A DNA stretch of 53,873 bases from Williamwhitmania taraxaci (GTDB taxonomy: Bacteria; Bacteroidota; Bacteroidia; Bacteroidales; Williamwhitmaniaceae), in contig NZ_FMYP01000017.1 in NCBI RefSeq assembly GCF_900096565.1, positions 1 to 53,873 of the forward strand. The letters are read 5' to 3'. Shown here piece by piece: positions 19,201 through 26,977 of this stretch (positions are counted from its first letter, which is position 1; the number at the start of each line of letters is the position of its first letter). Both the position numbers and the translations under genes were made by a program. Under the pieces are notes generated by a model. That model was given only the letters and a program-made list of their open reading frames with translations. It searched no databases and was not told where the DNA came from.

Positions 19201-19892
19201 AGAAAGAGAAAGTGTGGCGCGAGATGGCACGACAAATAGCGCATGAGATAAAAAATCCATTAACGCCAATAAAGTTGAGCCTTCAACAGCTTGTCCGCAT
19301 TAAGAAAGACGGAGCACCCGATTGGGACCAACGTTTTTATGACTTTTCCAAGATGCTCCTCGAACAGGTAGATATTCTTGCCAAAACAGCCAGCCAATTC
19401 AGCGCCATAGCAACGGATGTGGGAAACAATTCTGAGGTGTTAAACATGGCTGAGTTTATTGAAAACACGATATCGCTCTTTGGTGGACAGCCACTCCAAT
19501 TCGAAAATAATACTGAAAATACAACAATAAAGCCACTCGTATTTGCCGATAAGGAATTGATGCAAAAGGCACTCACAAACCTAGTGGCCAATGCACTGCA
19601 AGCATCCTCGGAAGTGAAAATTCAGAAAGTGACCATTTCGCTAATAATTGTCGACAACTTGGTTCAGATGAGTATAACCGATAATGGTTATGGCATTCCT
19701 ACCAACCTCCAACCGCACATATTTGAGCCATACTTCACGACCAAGAGCAGTGGAACAGGATTAGGATTAGTCCTTGTTCGAAAAACTATTGAGGAATCAG
19801 GAGGTAAAATTTGGTTCGAAAGTAAAATGAACGCTGGAACGACGTTCTTTATACAGATACCGTTATTACCGCCTCACACCGATAAATTATAA
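16260..19892 (+). CDS. Very large multi-transmembrane sensor histidine kinase, NtrY-like
   Basis: 1210 residues. One N-terminal membrane helix (about 10-28) and an extracytoplasmic segment are followed by a cluster of about seven helices (about 205-455). After it come a second soluble segment, two helices (about 705-760), a third sensor segment and a last helix near 920. HAMP (about 940-985), the dimerisation domain with phospho-accepting H995 (AHEIKNPLTPIKLS) and the ATPase domain (DNGYGIP, FTTKSSGTGLGL) complete it. Three extracytoplasmic segments suggest complex sensing. The kinase core is of the NtrY/AtoS type that normally pairs with a sigma54 activator, but no response regulator gene is adjacent. 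Confidence 0.88.
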   Translation: MKAKNCKTKQILWTCILLLVATILLALYAWRDSIASSIYSYEQKRIETSLSNRISITDETIDTIISDSLFVKSPSLSMALNERLQSLVKNDIALAIYKNGKIIAWSNSSPGPDEFNPFANYDSEPVALTGGVYLCNTKDTLGLHFISAIKVSTGFIIKNKYLQAKTVPESIAFNNISLAKPTEFQIKSKGKTVYSLLPNKGSEKKLGWLVIFSLLAISISANNLLRAFDWLKFWWLKLLAAPVIFFLIVNATIINYPELVKGLPPWLFNHELTDIGKLLQIAFITVFSIPVFVSGLEAKRLARWNDSNKGIVFPSLLLLLAAFTAGLSQLLLSNLLALMGPIGEGSAIEWAPSLIGLLTIVSLGWVMLLLVKVALRLVIQAKTTTIVLGGIALLSALLISLLPYNTPFDRMIGVTGALLLPLLIALGSKSNATTKLIPTYLSIVISVVLSLQLINDNHINTQKTLENIAKELAVDQDLNLESKIKRRISAIENDSTITVLLKKVPQSLSEINRYVRNTYFKDFSAQYDLQITACPRGSKLIVNDTPKKVDCQNFFVEMATLIGRPIVAEQFYFLNNNNGRISYLFLGRYNDGKGGRNFLAIEIDSKATLNLPGYPSLLSNKAKDSSTDLPTNVSYAKYRDSKLEMKVGKYPYPLKRPEYFKRNSNIDNGNYNHVIQRNDNQQIVVVSEEKSSLLFLLSPLVYIFLGAYILVRIVFRRRSKSQRNIFTLQKRIQRLSVSLMVISMLAVGTISLGYGLSRQETTIEQGITEKMRSAVTLTEPTAQQIEAVWSPGMIDSSMIATSNILYADLNIYSPTGDLMGTSRHEVFSNKLQGYWINPTAFTAIMEEKRDFVLVTEQIGLLKFTSAYAPLLNKSGDIIAILNLPYFIRENEIRQETLNLVGRIANTYLLLAIMAGLLGYFAAFNISKPLHVLKLAMRKTSIAGQPELLEYRDNDEIGYLVKEYNRMAAELSNSAQLLAQSEKEKVWREMARQIAHEIKNPLTPIKLSLQQLVRIKKDGAPDWDQRFYDFSKMLLEQVDILAKTASQFSAIATDVGNNSEVLNMAEFIENTISLFGGQPLQFENNTENTTIKPLVFADKELMQKALTNLVANALQASSEVKIQKVTISLIIVDNLVQMSITDNGYGIPTNLQPHIFEPYFTTKSSGTGLGLVLVRKTIEESGGKIWFESKMNAGTTFFIQIPLLPPHTDKL

Positions 19893-19957
19893 TCTAAAAG
19901 GCGAAAAAGTCAACCGTATCTCTAAGCAATTCAAGAATATGGCCATTCACGTGGAAA

Positions 19958-19982
19958 TAAAAAAGCCATCCTTAAGGATGGC
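19958..19982 (-). terminator. Terminator of the coiled-coil protein gene
   Basis: GCCATCCTTAAGGATGGC is a perfect hairpin at 19965-19982. On the minus strand it is followed by TTTTTT. Confidence 0.75.
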
Positions 19983-20007
19983 CTATTTCTAGGTTAGGTT
20001 CAGGTAA

Positions 20008-20577
20008 TTATTTTCCTTTCATCGCTTTTTCAAGAGCTTTCTCTGCATCCTTATAGGCTGCATCAGCAAGTTTCTTCGCATCCTTCGCAACTTTCAACTT
20101 CTCCTTGCCCTTTTCCATCATCTTGGTTCCTGATTCTACCTTTTTTTGTGACTCCTTGAAGCGCGCATCAAGGGCCTTCACCTCCAATTTCATCTTACCA
20201 CTTAACTCTTTCATATCGGCCTTTGCCTGCTTAACTTCATCCTTGTCCCTCGATCCCAGCGCCTTCTCAATTGGTTTCATCTCGTTTGAAAAGGACTTTT
20301 GAACATCCTTATCCTCTTTAGAGATTGTTTTTATATCCCCAGCGCCTTCTGCAATCAACTGCTCTCCAGCCTGGATTAGACTATCAGCAGAGAACATCTT
20401 GGCATCAGCCGCCTCAACTTTCAGTTTTGTTGCGTCCACTTTTGCCTCTAACTTTTGGATTTGCGGATCGGCTTGCGCCATAACAACTTGACATCCAATA
20501 ACTATAATGGCAAGTGAAGTCAAAAAAGACTTACCTAACAGGCCAAACTTTACAGGAGAATTTGCTGAGATTTCCAT
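20008..20577 (-). CDS. Secreted Lys/Ala-rich coiled-coil protein, function unknown
   Basis: 189 residues. A signal segment (LTSLAIIVIGCQVVMAQA, about 19-36) could be cut after MAQA; a Cys in it might instead suggest lipidation. The mature protein is almost entirely charged and helical, rich in Lys, Ala and Glu, with heptad-like spacing throughout and an ALEKAMKGK tail. It has no catalytic motifs. Such composition can suit a periplasmic spacer or a nucleic-acid or polymer binder, but this is speculation. It is downstream of, and in the same direction as, the ECF sigma factor gene, from which a terminator separates it. Confidence 0.7.
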   Translation of the reverse strand: MEISANSPVKFGLLGKSFLTSLAIIVIGCQVVMAQADPQIQKLEAKVDATKLKVEAADAKMFSADSLIQAGEQLIAEGAGDIKTISKEDKDVQKSFSNEMKPIEKALGSRDKDEVKQAKADMKELSGKMKLEVKALDARFKESQKKVESGTKMMEKGKEKLKVAKDAKKLADAAYKDAEKALEKAMKGK

Positions 20578-20730
20578 GGGTCTAATTTTTTGTAAAAATT
20601 ACAAACTTTTTCGATGAAAAAGCAACAAATGCGATAAAATAATTCATTCCCATATATTCCAATAGACCAGTATAATCGAACAGTTTTACTATTTGAAGAC
20701 GAACTTTCCTCATTAAACGACTACGCACCG

Positions 20731-20770
20731 GCATAAAAAAGCCCCGATTTTAATCGAGGCTCTCAAAAAA
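20731..20770 (-). terminator. Terminator of the ECF sigma factor gene
   Basis: GCCCCGATT pairs with AATCGAGGC (20741-20760); on the minus strand it is followed by TTTTTTATGC. Confidence 0.85.
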
Positions 20771-20784
20771 CAATTCGGTAAAAA

Positions 20785-21288
20785 CTACCTGTCGTAATCC
20801 TTTAGTGTCTTCATCAACTTTTGTCGAGAAAAGAAAATTCGGCTCTTTACCGTGCCAATCTTTAGATTCAACTCCTCAGCAATCTCTTTATACTTAAAGC
20901 CAGAGGTGTGCATCTGAAAAGGAATTCGGAACTCGTCCTCCAGTTGGTCTACTTTCTTGCTGATCTCGTTGTGAGAATACTCCATTTCCGGGTTGGTGTA
21001 GTTATCGGGCCTGGAGTTCATGAGGTATTGGTTGTCGCTCGAATCGAACGTTGTGTTTTGCTTAACTGTCTTACGATAGTTGTTAATGAAGGTATTCTTC
21101 ATTATCGTGAAGGTCCATGCCTTTAGGTTGGTGTTATCCTCAAATTTATCTTGATACATCAACGCCTTTAGGTATGTTTCCTGTAGCAAATCCTTTGCAT
21201 CTTCTTTATTCATCGTTAGGCTGTATGCAAACCTCTCAAGGTTTGACTCTAAATCGATGAGCTGAGTGTGGAATTGTACTGCTGTCAT
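20785..21288 (-). CDS. ECF-type RNA polymerase sigma factor
   Basis: 167 residues. Region 2 spans about 10-80 with DAKDLLQETYLKAL and NLKAWTFTIMKNTFINNYRK. Region 4 spans about 110-165 with FKYKEIAEELNLKIGTVKSRIFFSRQKL, a helix-turn-helix for the -35-like element. No anti-sigma gene is next to it, so it belongs to a stand-alone type. A very similar sigma factor sits beside a MerR regulator and carotenoid genes in many flavobacteria (from memory). Here the MerR gene is upstream on the same strand but no carotenoid gene is present. A good promoter lies about 50 bases upstream. Confidence 0.92.
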   Translation of the reverse strand: MTAVQFHTQLIDLESNLERFAYSLTMNKEDAKDLLQETYLKALMYQDKFEDNTNLKAWTFTIMKNTFINNYRKTVKQNTTFDSSDNQYLMNSRPDNYTNPEMEYSHNEISKKVDQLEDEFRIPFQMHTSGFKYKEIAEELNLKIGTVKSRIFFSRQKLMKTLKDYDR

Positions 21289-21338
21289 AGCTATAGGATG
21301 TATTTGTTATTTATAAATAGTCTATCTTGATGTTGAAA

Positions 21339-21371
21339 CAAATATACAACATGCATGAACACAAAAGCAAA
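21339..21371 (-). promoter_or_regulatory. Promoter of the ECF sigma factor gene
   Basis: On the minus strand, TTTG (21371-21368), a 21-base spacer and TATATTTG (21346-21339) fit the Bacteroidota housekeeping consensus. Confidence 0.7.
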
Positions 21372-21428
21372 TCGACATCGCCAAATGAATGATAATCAAC
21401 GAGCATTCTAAATAACAAACACGCAAAA

Positions 21429-21446
21429 GGCCCTAATACTAGGGCC
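21429..21446 (-). terminator. Hairpin between MerR and sigma genes
   Basis: GGCCCTAATACTAGGGCC forms a 7-bp stem; on the minus strand TTTTGCG follows. It is the second of two hairpins after the MerR gene. Confidence 0.55.
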
Positions 21447-21501
21447 CTCCATGTGTTCGTCTAAATTGATTCTAAATAAAAATAAGAGAGATAAAATGGA
21501 C

Positions 21502-21540
21502 GCGTAAAAACCAGTATTATCGATTAAACTCGCTGGTTTT
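21502..21540 (-). terminator. Terminator of the MerR gene
   Basis: AAAACCAG (21507-21514) pairs with CTGGTTTT (21533-21540), and on the minus strand the stem ends in TTTTT just after the stop codon. Confidence 0.55.
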
Positions 21541-21552
21541 CTGCGACATCAC

Positions 21553-22422
21553 CTAAATAGTGATTGTTTTTTGAAAATCGACAAAGGAGGTCAACTTTGC
21601 ATAATTGCGCGGTTTTCGCTTCACCTCATCCAAAGCAGAACCACCTCCCACGAGCGTAGAAAGAGGGAAGTTAGTAGCCAGTTCCTTTAATAAAAGTTCT
21701 AACTTTTGAGGTTGAGGAAGTATTGCGGAGAACACAAACATTTTGGGCTTCAACTGCTTTCCAATAGTTATTACATCTTCAATTGGCACCGACTGCCCAA
21801 GGTAGAGAGTAGAAATCCCTTTGGCTCTCCCAAAATAGTTCAGCCCAAGTAGTACAATTTCATGAAACTCACCTTCGGGTAAAAAGTAAATAATCTGCGG
21901 TAGGTTATCCTTGTTTGGCCCCAGCAGTTCAGTTTCGTAAAACAATCTTTTTCGGATCAAACCAGTGGCAAAATGCTCATGTGCCGGAAGGATTTTGCTC
22001 GTTTGCCACATAATTCCAAGCTTATCGAGAAAGGGAAATATTACTTTTTGCAAAGTAAAATCAAAACCATTTACGGCAATACTCCCATTTAGCAACTCGG
22101 CACATCCCTTTTCATCAAAGTTCACCATGCATACAATGAGCTGATCGGTAAGCAAACCAGGGCTCTTGTGCTTATCCATCACCTCCGAGACGCTCTTAAC
22201 CAACTCATCCAGCGAAAGCTTAGCAAGCATAGATATTTTCATCCCGCAACTGTTGAGAATGGAGATATTCAGCAACTTCTTCAAATTGTCGTCACTGTAA
22301 TATCGTATATTGGTTGGTGTTCGTGCAGGCTCAACAATTGCATACCGTCTTTCCCACATACGAATAGTGTGGGCCTTAATGCCCGTAAGCAATTCAAGGT
22401 CTTTAATTGAGTATGTTGCCAT
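21553..22422 (-). CDS. MerR-family regulator with CarH-like cobalamin-binding domain
   Basis: 289 residues from the ATG at 22422. It starts MATYSIKDLELLTGIKAHTIRMWERRY, where this class normally begins; an upstream in-frame ATG at 22467 adds 15 unrelated residues. After the winged HTH come a four-helix cap domain and a Rossmann-like domain. The cap has W-x9-EH (W at the start of WQTSKILPAHEH), the adenosylcobalamin cap motif of CarH. The second domain has GEFHEI with the candidate lower-ligand His, FSAI, and VGGGSA. The Gly of the usual ExHxxG is replaced, so cobalamin binding is likely but unproven. CarH relatives are light-sensitive repressors. Confidence 0.87.
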   Translation of the reverse strand: MATYSIKDLELLTGIKAHTIRMWERRYAIVEPARTPTNIRYYSDDNLKKLLNISILNSCGMKISMLAKLSLDELVKSVSEVMDKHKSPGLLTDQLIVCMVNFDEKGCAELLNGSIAVNGFDFTLQKVIFPFLDKLGIMWQTSKILPAHEHFATGLIRKRLFYETELLGPNKDNLPQIIYFLPEGEFHEIVLLGLNYFGRAKGISTLYLGQSVPIEDVITIGKQLKPKMFVFSAILPQPQKLELLLKELATNFPLSTLVGGGSALDEVKRKPRNYAKLTSFVDFQKTITI

Positions 22423-22479
22423 GTTGCAGATAATTTGTTCGCTTATTAAACACTTCGAATAAAGCAATTGTTCAACCTT

Positions 22480-23121
22480 TTAATCAAGTTTCCTGAGCAG
22501 CATTAAACCATCCCGAAAAGGAAGCAGTACATTCTCAACAGCCGAATCGCAATTTACATATTGGTTGAAATCGACAATGCCCTTTGTTTGGGCATCTTTG
22601 GGATCTTTCTCCAAAACTTTTCCATCCCATAAAACGTTATCTGCAAGAATAAATCCACCAGTCTTTACAAAAGGTAAAACAGTATTATAGTATTCAATAT
22701 ACTCCCGCTTGTCTCCATCGATAAAAACCAAATCGAACTCCTCACCCAACATCGGAACAATGTGCAGTGCACTTCCTACATGCTGCTTGATGCAATTACG
22801 CCACTCCGACCGATCAAAATACTCTTGTGCAATGGGCACCATCTCGTCATCCACTTCGATGGTATGCAGTATCCCTCCGGTAGCTAGTCCCTTTGCAAGA
22901 CAGATTGCCGAATATCCAGTGAATGTCCCTATCTCAAGAATTCTATAGGGTTTCACCATCTTGCTAATCATTTCTAGGACTACCCCTTGCAGATGGCCAG
23001 AAAGCATACGTGGTTGAACTGTACGTAGATGCGTTACATGATCCAACTCCACAAGCAAAGAATCTTCCGGCTTGGTGTGTTCCAAAATATAGCGTTCAAG
23101 GTCCCTATCCTTCTGAATCAT
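22480..23121 (-). CDS. SAM-dependent O-methyltransferase (COMT-like)
   Basis: 213 residues. The SAM-binding loop is ILEIGTFTGYSAICLA near residue 61. A following acidic residue is in HTIEVDDE, and the metal-site stretch FDLVFIDGDKREYIEYY and the ILADNVLWDGKV segment are typical of small Mg-dependent catechol/caffeoyl-CoA type methyltransferases. The natural substrate cannot be told. It lies 5 bases after the M16 peptidase gene and about 57 bases before the MerR start, so the three genes may share transcripts. Confidence 0.9.
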   Translation of the reverse strand: MIQKDRDLERYILEHTKPEDSLLVELDHVTHLRTVQPRMLSGHLQGVVLEMISKMVKPYRILEIGTFTGYSAICLAKGLATGGILHTIEVDDEMVPIAQEYFDRSEWRNCIKQHVGSALHIVPMLGEEFDLVFIDGDKREYIEYYNTVLPFVKTGGFILADNVLWDGKVLEKDPKDAQTKGIVDFNQYVNCDSAVENVLLPFRDGLMLLRKLD

Positions 23122-23126
23122 TTGGC

Positions 23127-24350
23127 TTACCTAAATATAAGAGTTGCAAGTTGTGTCGGTGCAAAAATCTCATTGGCAGTAGTAATCAAATCCATAGCCG
23201 TAACCGTCTCTAACTTTTGAGCCACCTCTTCGAGGCTATCGACGGAATTGTACACCAGCAAACTCTTCCCGATCGACAGCATTTGCCCTTCATTACTCTC
23301 GGCAGCAATTGCCAACTGACCCACGAGTTGCTTTTTAGCCTTAAAGAGAAGCAAATCGCTAATACTTACCGTTCTTATTTTAGTAAGTTCCTTTTGGACA
23401 ATGCTCATACTTCTATCGATGTTTTCTTTGTCCGTGCCAAAGTAAACAGAAACTATCCCTGTATCGGAATAAGGGGTATAAGATGCCTCCACATTATAAG
23501 CCAACCCATGTCGCTCGCGAAGCGAAAGATTTAACCGTGAATTCATTCCAGGACCACCAAGGATATTAATGAGTAGATGCAATGCAATTCTCTTTTCGTT
23601 TTTCAGATCGTAGGCTAAATTGCCAACAATACAATGGGCTTGGTAGGTCGATTTATGCTTCTCAATTACAGATGGAGAATATCCATTGAAAGGGGTGCGA
23701 GTAAACAATCTTGGATTGGCCGGAAAGCCCCCAAAATATTTCTCGGCCACCTTCTTTACCTTACTAAATGGAATATCCCCAACCGAGGAGAATACCATTT
23801 GATCGGTATTGTAGGTGCGCTGCATAAACGTTTGAATACTCTGCTTTGTAAACGTTTTAAGGTTCTTCTTGGTGCCTAAAATATTCCGACCAATAGGTGC
23901 ATTTGCAAATACTTGCTCCTCAAAGTCATCAAAAATAAGTTCCGCAGGGCTATCCTTGTAAGAGTTAATTTCGTCAAATACAACCTCCTTCTCCTTGGCC
24001 AATTCCCGCTCGGGAAAGGTGGAATTAAACAGAATATCCGAGATCAACTCAGCCGATCGCTCAAAATCGTTGGCCAATACGGTTGCATAAATGCAGGTTT
24101 CCTCCTTGGCTGTATAGGCATTTAAATCGCCCCCAACATCCTCGAGGCGGCTAATTACGTGGTAGGCCTTTCGGTGAGTGGTGCCCTTGAAGATCACATG
24201 CTCAATGAAGTGGGCAAGCCCATGTTCATTTTCAAATTCATCTCGGGTACCTGTATTAATGGTAATACCGCAATGTATTATTTTCGATGCGTTGCGCCAG
24301 TGTATGAACCTAATGCCGTTACTCAGGGTCAGGATGTCAAATTCCTGCAT
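23127..24350 (-). CDS. M16-family zinc peptidase (PqqL/YmxG type)
   Basis: 407 residues. The inverted zinc motif HxxEH is present at H47-E50-H51 (AHFIEHVIFKGT), with the second glutamate expected in YTAKEETCIYATVL. A second, inactive-type M16 domain follows, containing GGPGMNSRLNLSLRERHGLAYNV. The lack of a signal peptide suggests a cytoplasmic enzyme like the single-chain processing peptidases of other bacteria. Substrates are unknown. It heads the minus-strand run that continues into the O-methyltransferase gene 5 bases later. Confidence 0.93.
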   Translation of the reverse strand: MQEFDILTLSNGIRFIHWRNASKIIHCGITINTGTRDEFENEHGLAHFIEHVIFKGTTHRKAYHVISRLEDVGGDLNAYTAKEETCIYATVLANDFERSAELISDILFNSTFPERELAKEKEVVFDEINSYKDSPAELIFDDFEEQVFANAPIGRNILGTKKNLKTFTKQSIQTFMQRTYNTDQMVFSSVGDIPFSKVKKVAEKYFGGFPANPRLFTRTPFNGYSPSVIEKHKSTYQAHCIVGNLAYDLKNEKRIALHLLINILGGPGMNSRLNLSLRERHGLAYNVEASYTPYSDTGIVSVYFGTDKENIDRSMSIVQKELTKIRTVSISDLLLFKAKKQLVGQLAIAAESNEGQMLSIGKSLLVYNSVDSLEEVAQKLETVTAMDLITTANEIFAPTQLATLIFR

Positions 24351-24375
24351 GGATTATCGTTTAATTTTAGAAGAG

Positions 24376-24383
24376 CAAAGGTA
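24376..24383 (-). promoter_or_regulatory. Candidate -7 box for the M16 peptidase gene
   Basis: Reads TACCTTTG on the minus strand, 26 bases before the ATG. No clear -33 element. Confidence 0.4.
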
Positions 24384-24546
24384 GCAATGATTAATGAAAT
24401 GGAAACCTGTTCTGATTTGGGAAATAAATTAAAAACACAACGTTTTTTTTACACACGCAACCATTTTTAAATAAGATGGTTAATCTCACAAACGACTCAG
24501 GCATCCCATTTTTATTGAGATTTTTCGAAAAATAAATAGACTGGAG

Positions 24547-24577
24547 TTTGGCTGTTATAAAATTTTGCATACTTTTG
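24547..24577 (+). promoter_or_regulatory. Promoter of tRNA-Phe
   Basis: TTTG (24547-24550), exactly 19 bases, then TACTTTTG (24570-24577): a textbook Bacteroidota promoter ending 16 bases before the tRNA. Confidence 0.8.
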
Positions 24578-24593
24578 CATCGCAATTGAGAGC

Positions 24594-24666
24594 GGTGCCA
24601 TAGCTCAGTTGGTAGAGCAAAGGACTGAAAATCCTTGTGTCCCCGGTTCGATTCCTGGTGGCACCA
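24594..24666 (+). tRNA. tRNA-Phe (anticodon GAA)
   Basis: 73 nt cloverleaf. The acceptor stem GGTGCCA pairs with TGGCACC, with discriminator A. The D-arm contains AGCTCAGTTGGTAGAGC. The anticodon stem AAGGA/TCCTT encloses loop CTGAAAA, with anticodon GAA at 24627-24629. The T-arm has GGTTCGATTCC. The 3' CCA is not encoded. Confidence 0.98.
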
Positions 24667-24667
24667 C

Positions 24668-24702
24668 AGCCCGAAGACGTTTCTTCGGGCTCTTTCTTTT
24701 TT
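24668..24702 (+). terminator. Terminator of tRNA-Phe
   Basis: AGCCCGAAGA pairs with TCTTCGGGCT, followed by a T-rich tail. Confidence 0.9.
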
Positions 24703-24722
24703 ACCCCCTCCCACAATTCCAT

Positions 24723-24753
24723 TTTGGTATCCCAACCTAAAAAAGTAATTTTG
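24723..24753 (+). promoter_or_regulatory. Promoter of the gpmI operon
   Basis: TTTG (24723-24726), 19 bases, TAATTTTG (24746-24753). The leader to the ATG is about 100 bases. Confidence 0.75.
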
Positions 24754-24855
24754 CACCTTGTCCTTAATATGGCAGTTATGCCTCTATGAATTAGATTCTA
24801 CGGCAAAACAAAAGGAATGAACCACTGTTAATATCTCTCACATAAGTTATTTGTT

Positions 24856-26379
24856 ATGAATCAGAAACTAGTTCTCATGATCCTCGACGGGTGGGGTATC
24901 GGAAAAAAAGACAATACCGACGCAATTTATAACGCCAAAACCCCCTATATGGATTATTTGGCAAAAACATACCCAACCGCTCAGCTGCTTACTAGCGGCG
25001 AAGACGTTGGTCTCCCCGATGGACAAATGGGTAATTCCGAGGTAGGTCACCTCAATATTGGAGCAGGAAGAGTTGTTTATCAAGATCTTGTTCGAATAAA
25101 CAAAGCATGCAAAGAGAACACCATTGCCAAAAACGAGGCGCTGGTAGAGGCCTTCACCTACGCCAAGAATACAGGTGCGGCGGTTCATTTTCTTGGACTT
25201 GTTTCCGACGGCGGGGTGCACTCGCTCGACAAGCACCTCTATAAACTTTGCGACATCACCAAGGATTATGGATTAAAGGATGTTTTTATTCACGCATTTA
25301 CCGATGGAAGGGATACTGACCCTGAGAGCGGACTTGGCTTTATTACCAGTCTGGAAAACCATCTAAAGGAATCAAACGGAACCATCGCCTCCTTGGTAGG
25401 ACGATACTATTCCATGGACAGGGATAAACGTTGGGATCGAGTAAAAATCGCCTACGACCTTATGGTTGACGGCAAGGGCATAGCGTCCCACAGCATTATC
25501 CAATCGATGAAGGATTCCTATGCCGAAGGAGTAACCGATGAGTTTATTAAACCCGTAGTTCGCGTGAATGCAGCAGGCGAACCTATTGGGAAAATAAAGG
25601 CTGGCGACGTAGTGATTTGCTTCAACTACCGCACCGATCGCTTACGCGAAATGACCACCGTCCTAACCCAAAAGGATATGCCCGAGCATGGAATGCAAAC
25701 AATTCCATTGCACTACGTGACTATGGCCAACTACGACGAGACATTTAAGGGCATTCACGTGATCTACGACAAGGACAACCTAATCAATACTCTTGGAGAG
25801 GTAGTATCCAACGCTGGTAAAAAACAACTTCGCATTGCCGAAACAGAAAAATACGCACACGTAACCTTCTTCTTCTCCGGCGGTCGCGAATTGCCCTACG
25901 AAAACGAAAACCGATTAATGGTGCAATCACCTAAAGTTGCCACCTACGACCTTCAACCCGAAATGAGCGCCATTGAGGTAAAGAACCTTCTTGTGGCTGA
26001 AATCAAAAAGGAAGATGTCGATTTTGTATGCCTTAACTTTGCCAACGGCGACATGGTAGGTCATACCGGGGTGTGGCCAGCAATCGTAAAGGCAGTGGAA
26101 ACAGTTGATGCCTGCGTAAACGAGGTCGTTGAAACCGCAAAAGCTCACGGGTATTCGGTAATCATTATTGCTGATCACGGCAATGCCGACAATGCCGTTA
26201 ATAGCGATGGATCGCCAAATACCGCTCACTCACTCAATCCTGTACCGTTTATCCTCGTTTCCGATAAATACAAAAAGGTTCAGAATGGCATTCTTGCCGA
26301 CGTTGCCCCCACTATTATTAAAATATTGGGATTGAAACAACCGGCTGAGATGGATGGAAAAATTCTTATTACTGAATAG
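24856..26379 (+). CDS. gpmI: 2,3-bisphosphoglycerate-independent phosphoglycerate mutase
   Basis: 507 residues, family length. It belongs to the alkaline phosphatase superfamily. The metal and nucleophile residues are D11 (LMILDGWG) and S61 ([17 protein letters not shown]). Other signatures are [32 protein letters not shown] and ADHGNADN near the C-terminus. It interconverts 3- and 2-phosphoglycerate in glycolysis with two Mn ions. The TAG stop directly abuts the next ATG, so it is the first gene of an operon with the DUF3109 gene and an M20 dipeptidase gene. Confidence 0.98.
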   Translation: MNQKLVLMILDGWGIGKKDNTDAIYNAKTPYMDYLAKTYPTAQLLTSGEDVGLPDGQMGNSEVGHLNIGAGRVVYQDLVRINKACKENTIAKNEALVEAFTYAKNTGAAVHFLGLVSDGGVHSLDKHLYKLCDITKDYGLKDVFIHAFTDGRDTDPESGLGFITSLENHLKESNGTIASLVGRYYSMDRDKRWDRVKIAYDLMVDGKGIASHSIIQSMKDSYAEGVTDEFIKPVVRVNAAGEPIGKIKAGDVVICFNYRTDRLREMTTVLTQKDMPEHGMQTIPLHYVTMANYDETFKGIHVIYDKDNLINTLGEVVSNAGKKQLRIAETEKYAHVTFFFSGGRELPYENENRLMVQSPKVATYDLQPEMSAIEVKNLLVAEIKKEDVDFVCLNFANGDMVGHTGVWPAIVKAVETVDACVNEVVETAKAHGYSVIIIADHGNADNAVNSDGSPNTAHSLNPVPFILVSDKYKKVQNGILADVAPTIIKILGLKQPAEMDGKILITE

Positions 26380-26973
26380 ATGATTCAAATTGATGACAAG
26401 GTAGTAGGCACCTCCGTTTTGGATGAATGTTTTATATGCGATCTTCCAAAATGTCTTGGAGCCTGCTGCGTTCATGGAATATCAGGAGCACCACTCGAAT
26501 TGGAAGAGATTGCAATCCTCGAAGAGGAGATAGAAAAAATTCTTCCATTCCTTAAACCAGAAGGCATTAAAGCTATCATAGAACAAGGTGTGGCGGTTGC
26601 CGATTTTGAAGGAGAGTTAACCACCCCTTTAATAGATGGAAAAGAGTGTGCCTTTTGTGTTGAAGAAAACGGTATTAGTTTTTGTGGGATTGAAAAGGCA
26701 TTTAAGGCGAATAAAACCACTTATTTAAAACCGATATCGTGCCACTTATATCCAATTCGCATTAAAAAGTTTGCCGACATTATTGCCGTAAACTATGACC
26801 GATGGGATATTTGCAAGCAGGCTGTAATTCTAGGCAACAAGGAAGGAATCCCCGTATATAAGTTCCTAAAAGAACCTATTATTCGTAGATTTGGAGAAGA
26901 ATTCTACACCCAACTTGAAGAGGCCGCTAGCATGCTAAAAGATCAAGAACGAAATAATACAACCAATAGATAA
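26380..26973 (+). CDS. DUF3109 cysteine-cluster protein
   Basis: 197 residues. Conserved cysteines occur in CFICDLPKCLGACCVHG near the N-terminus, ECAFCVEENGISFCGIEKA in the middle, PISCHLYPIRI and WDICKQA. This is the pattern of the DUF3109/YkgJ-like group, probably a metal or Fe-S site, although the cofactor is unproven. It starts on the base after the gpmI stop and is followed 4 bases later by the dipeptidase gene, so expression is likely coupled. The function is unknown. Confidence 0.88.
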   Translation: MIQIDDKVVGTSVLDECFICDLPKCLGACCVHGISGAPLELEEIAILEEEIEKILPFLKPEGIKAIIEQGVAVADFEGELTTPLIDGKECAFCVEENGISFCGIEKAFKANKTTYLKPISCHLYPIRIKKFADIIAVNYDRWDICKQAVILGNKEGIPVYKFLKEPIIRRFGEEFYTQLEEAASMLKDQERNNTTNR

Positions 26974-26977
26974 CACT

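Noticed and set aside
22423-22467. Upstream start for the MerR regulator
   Set aside because: MATYSIKDLE is the usual N-terminus of this class; the 15 extra residues are not HTH-like.
24391-24756. 121-codon minus-strand frame across the tRNA
   Set aside because: It covers tRNA-Phe, its promoter and its terminator on the other strand; no protein features.
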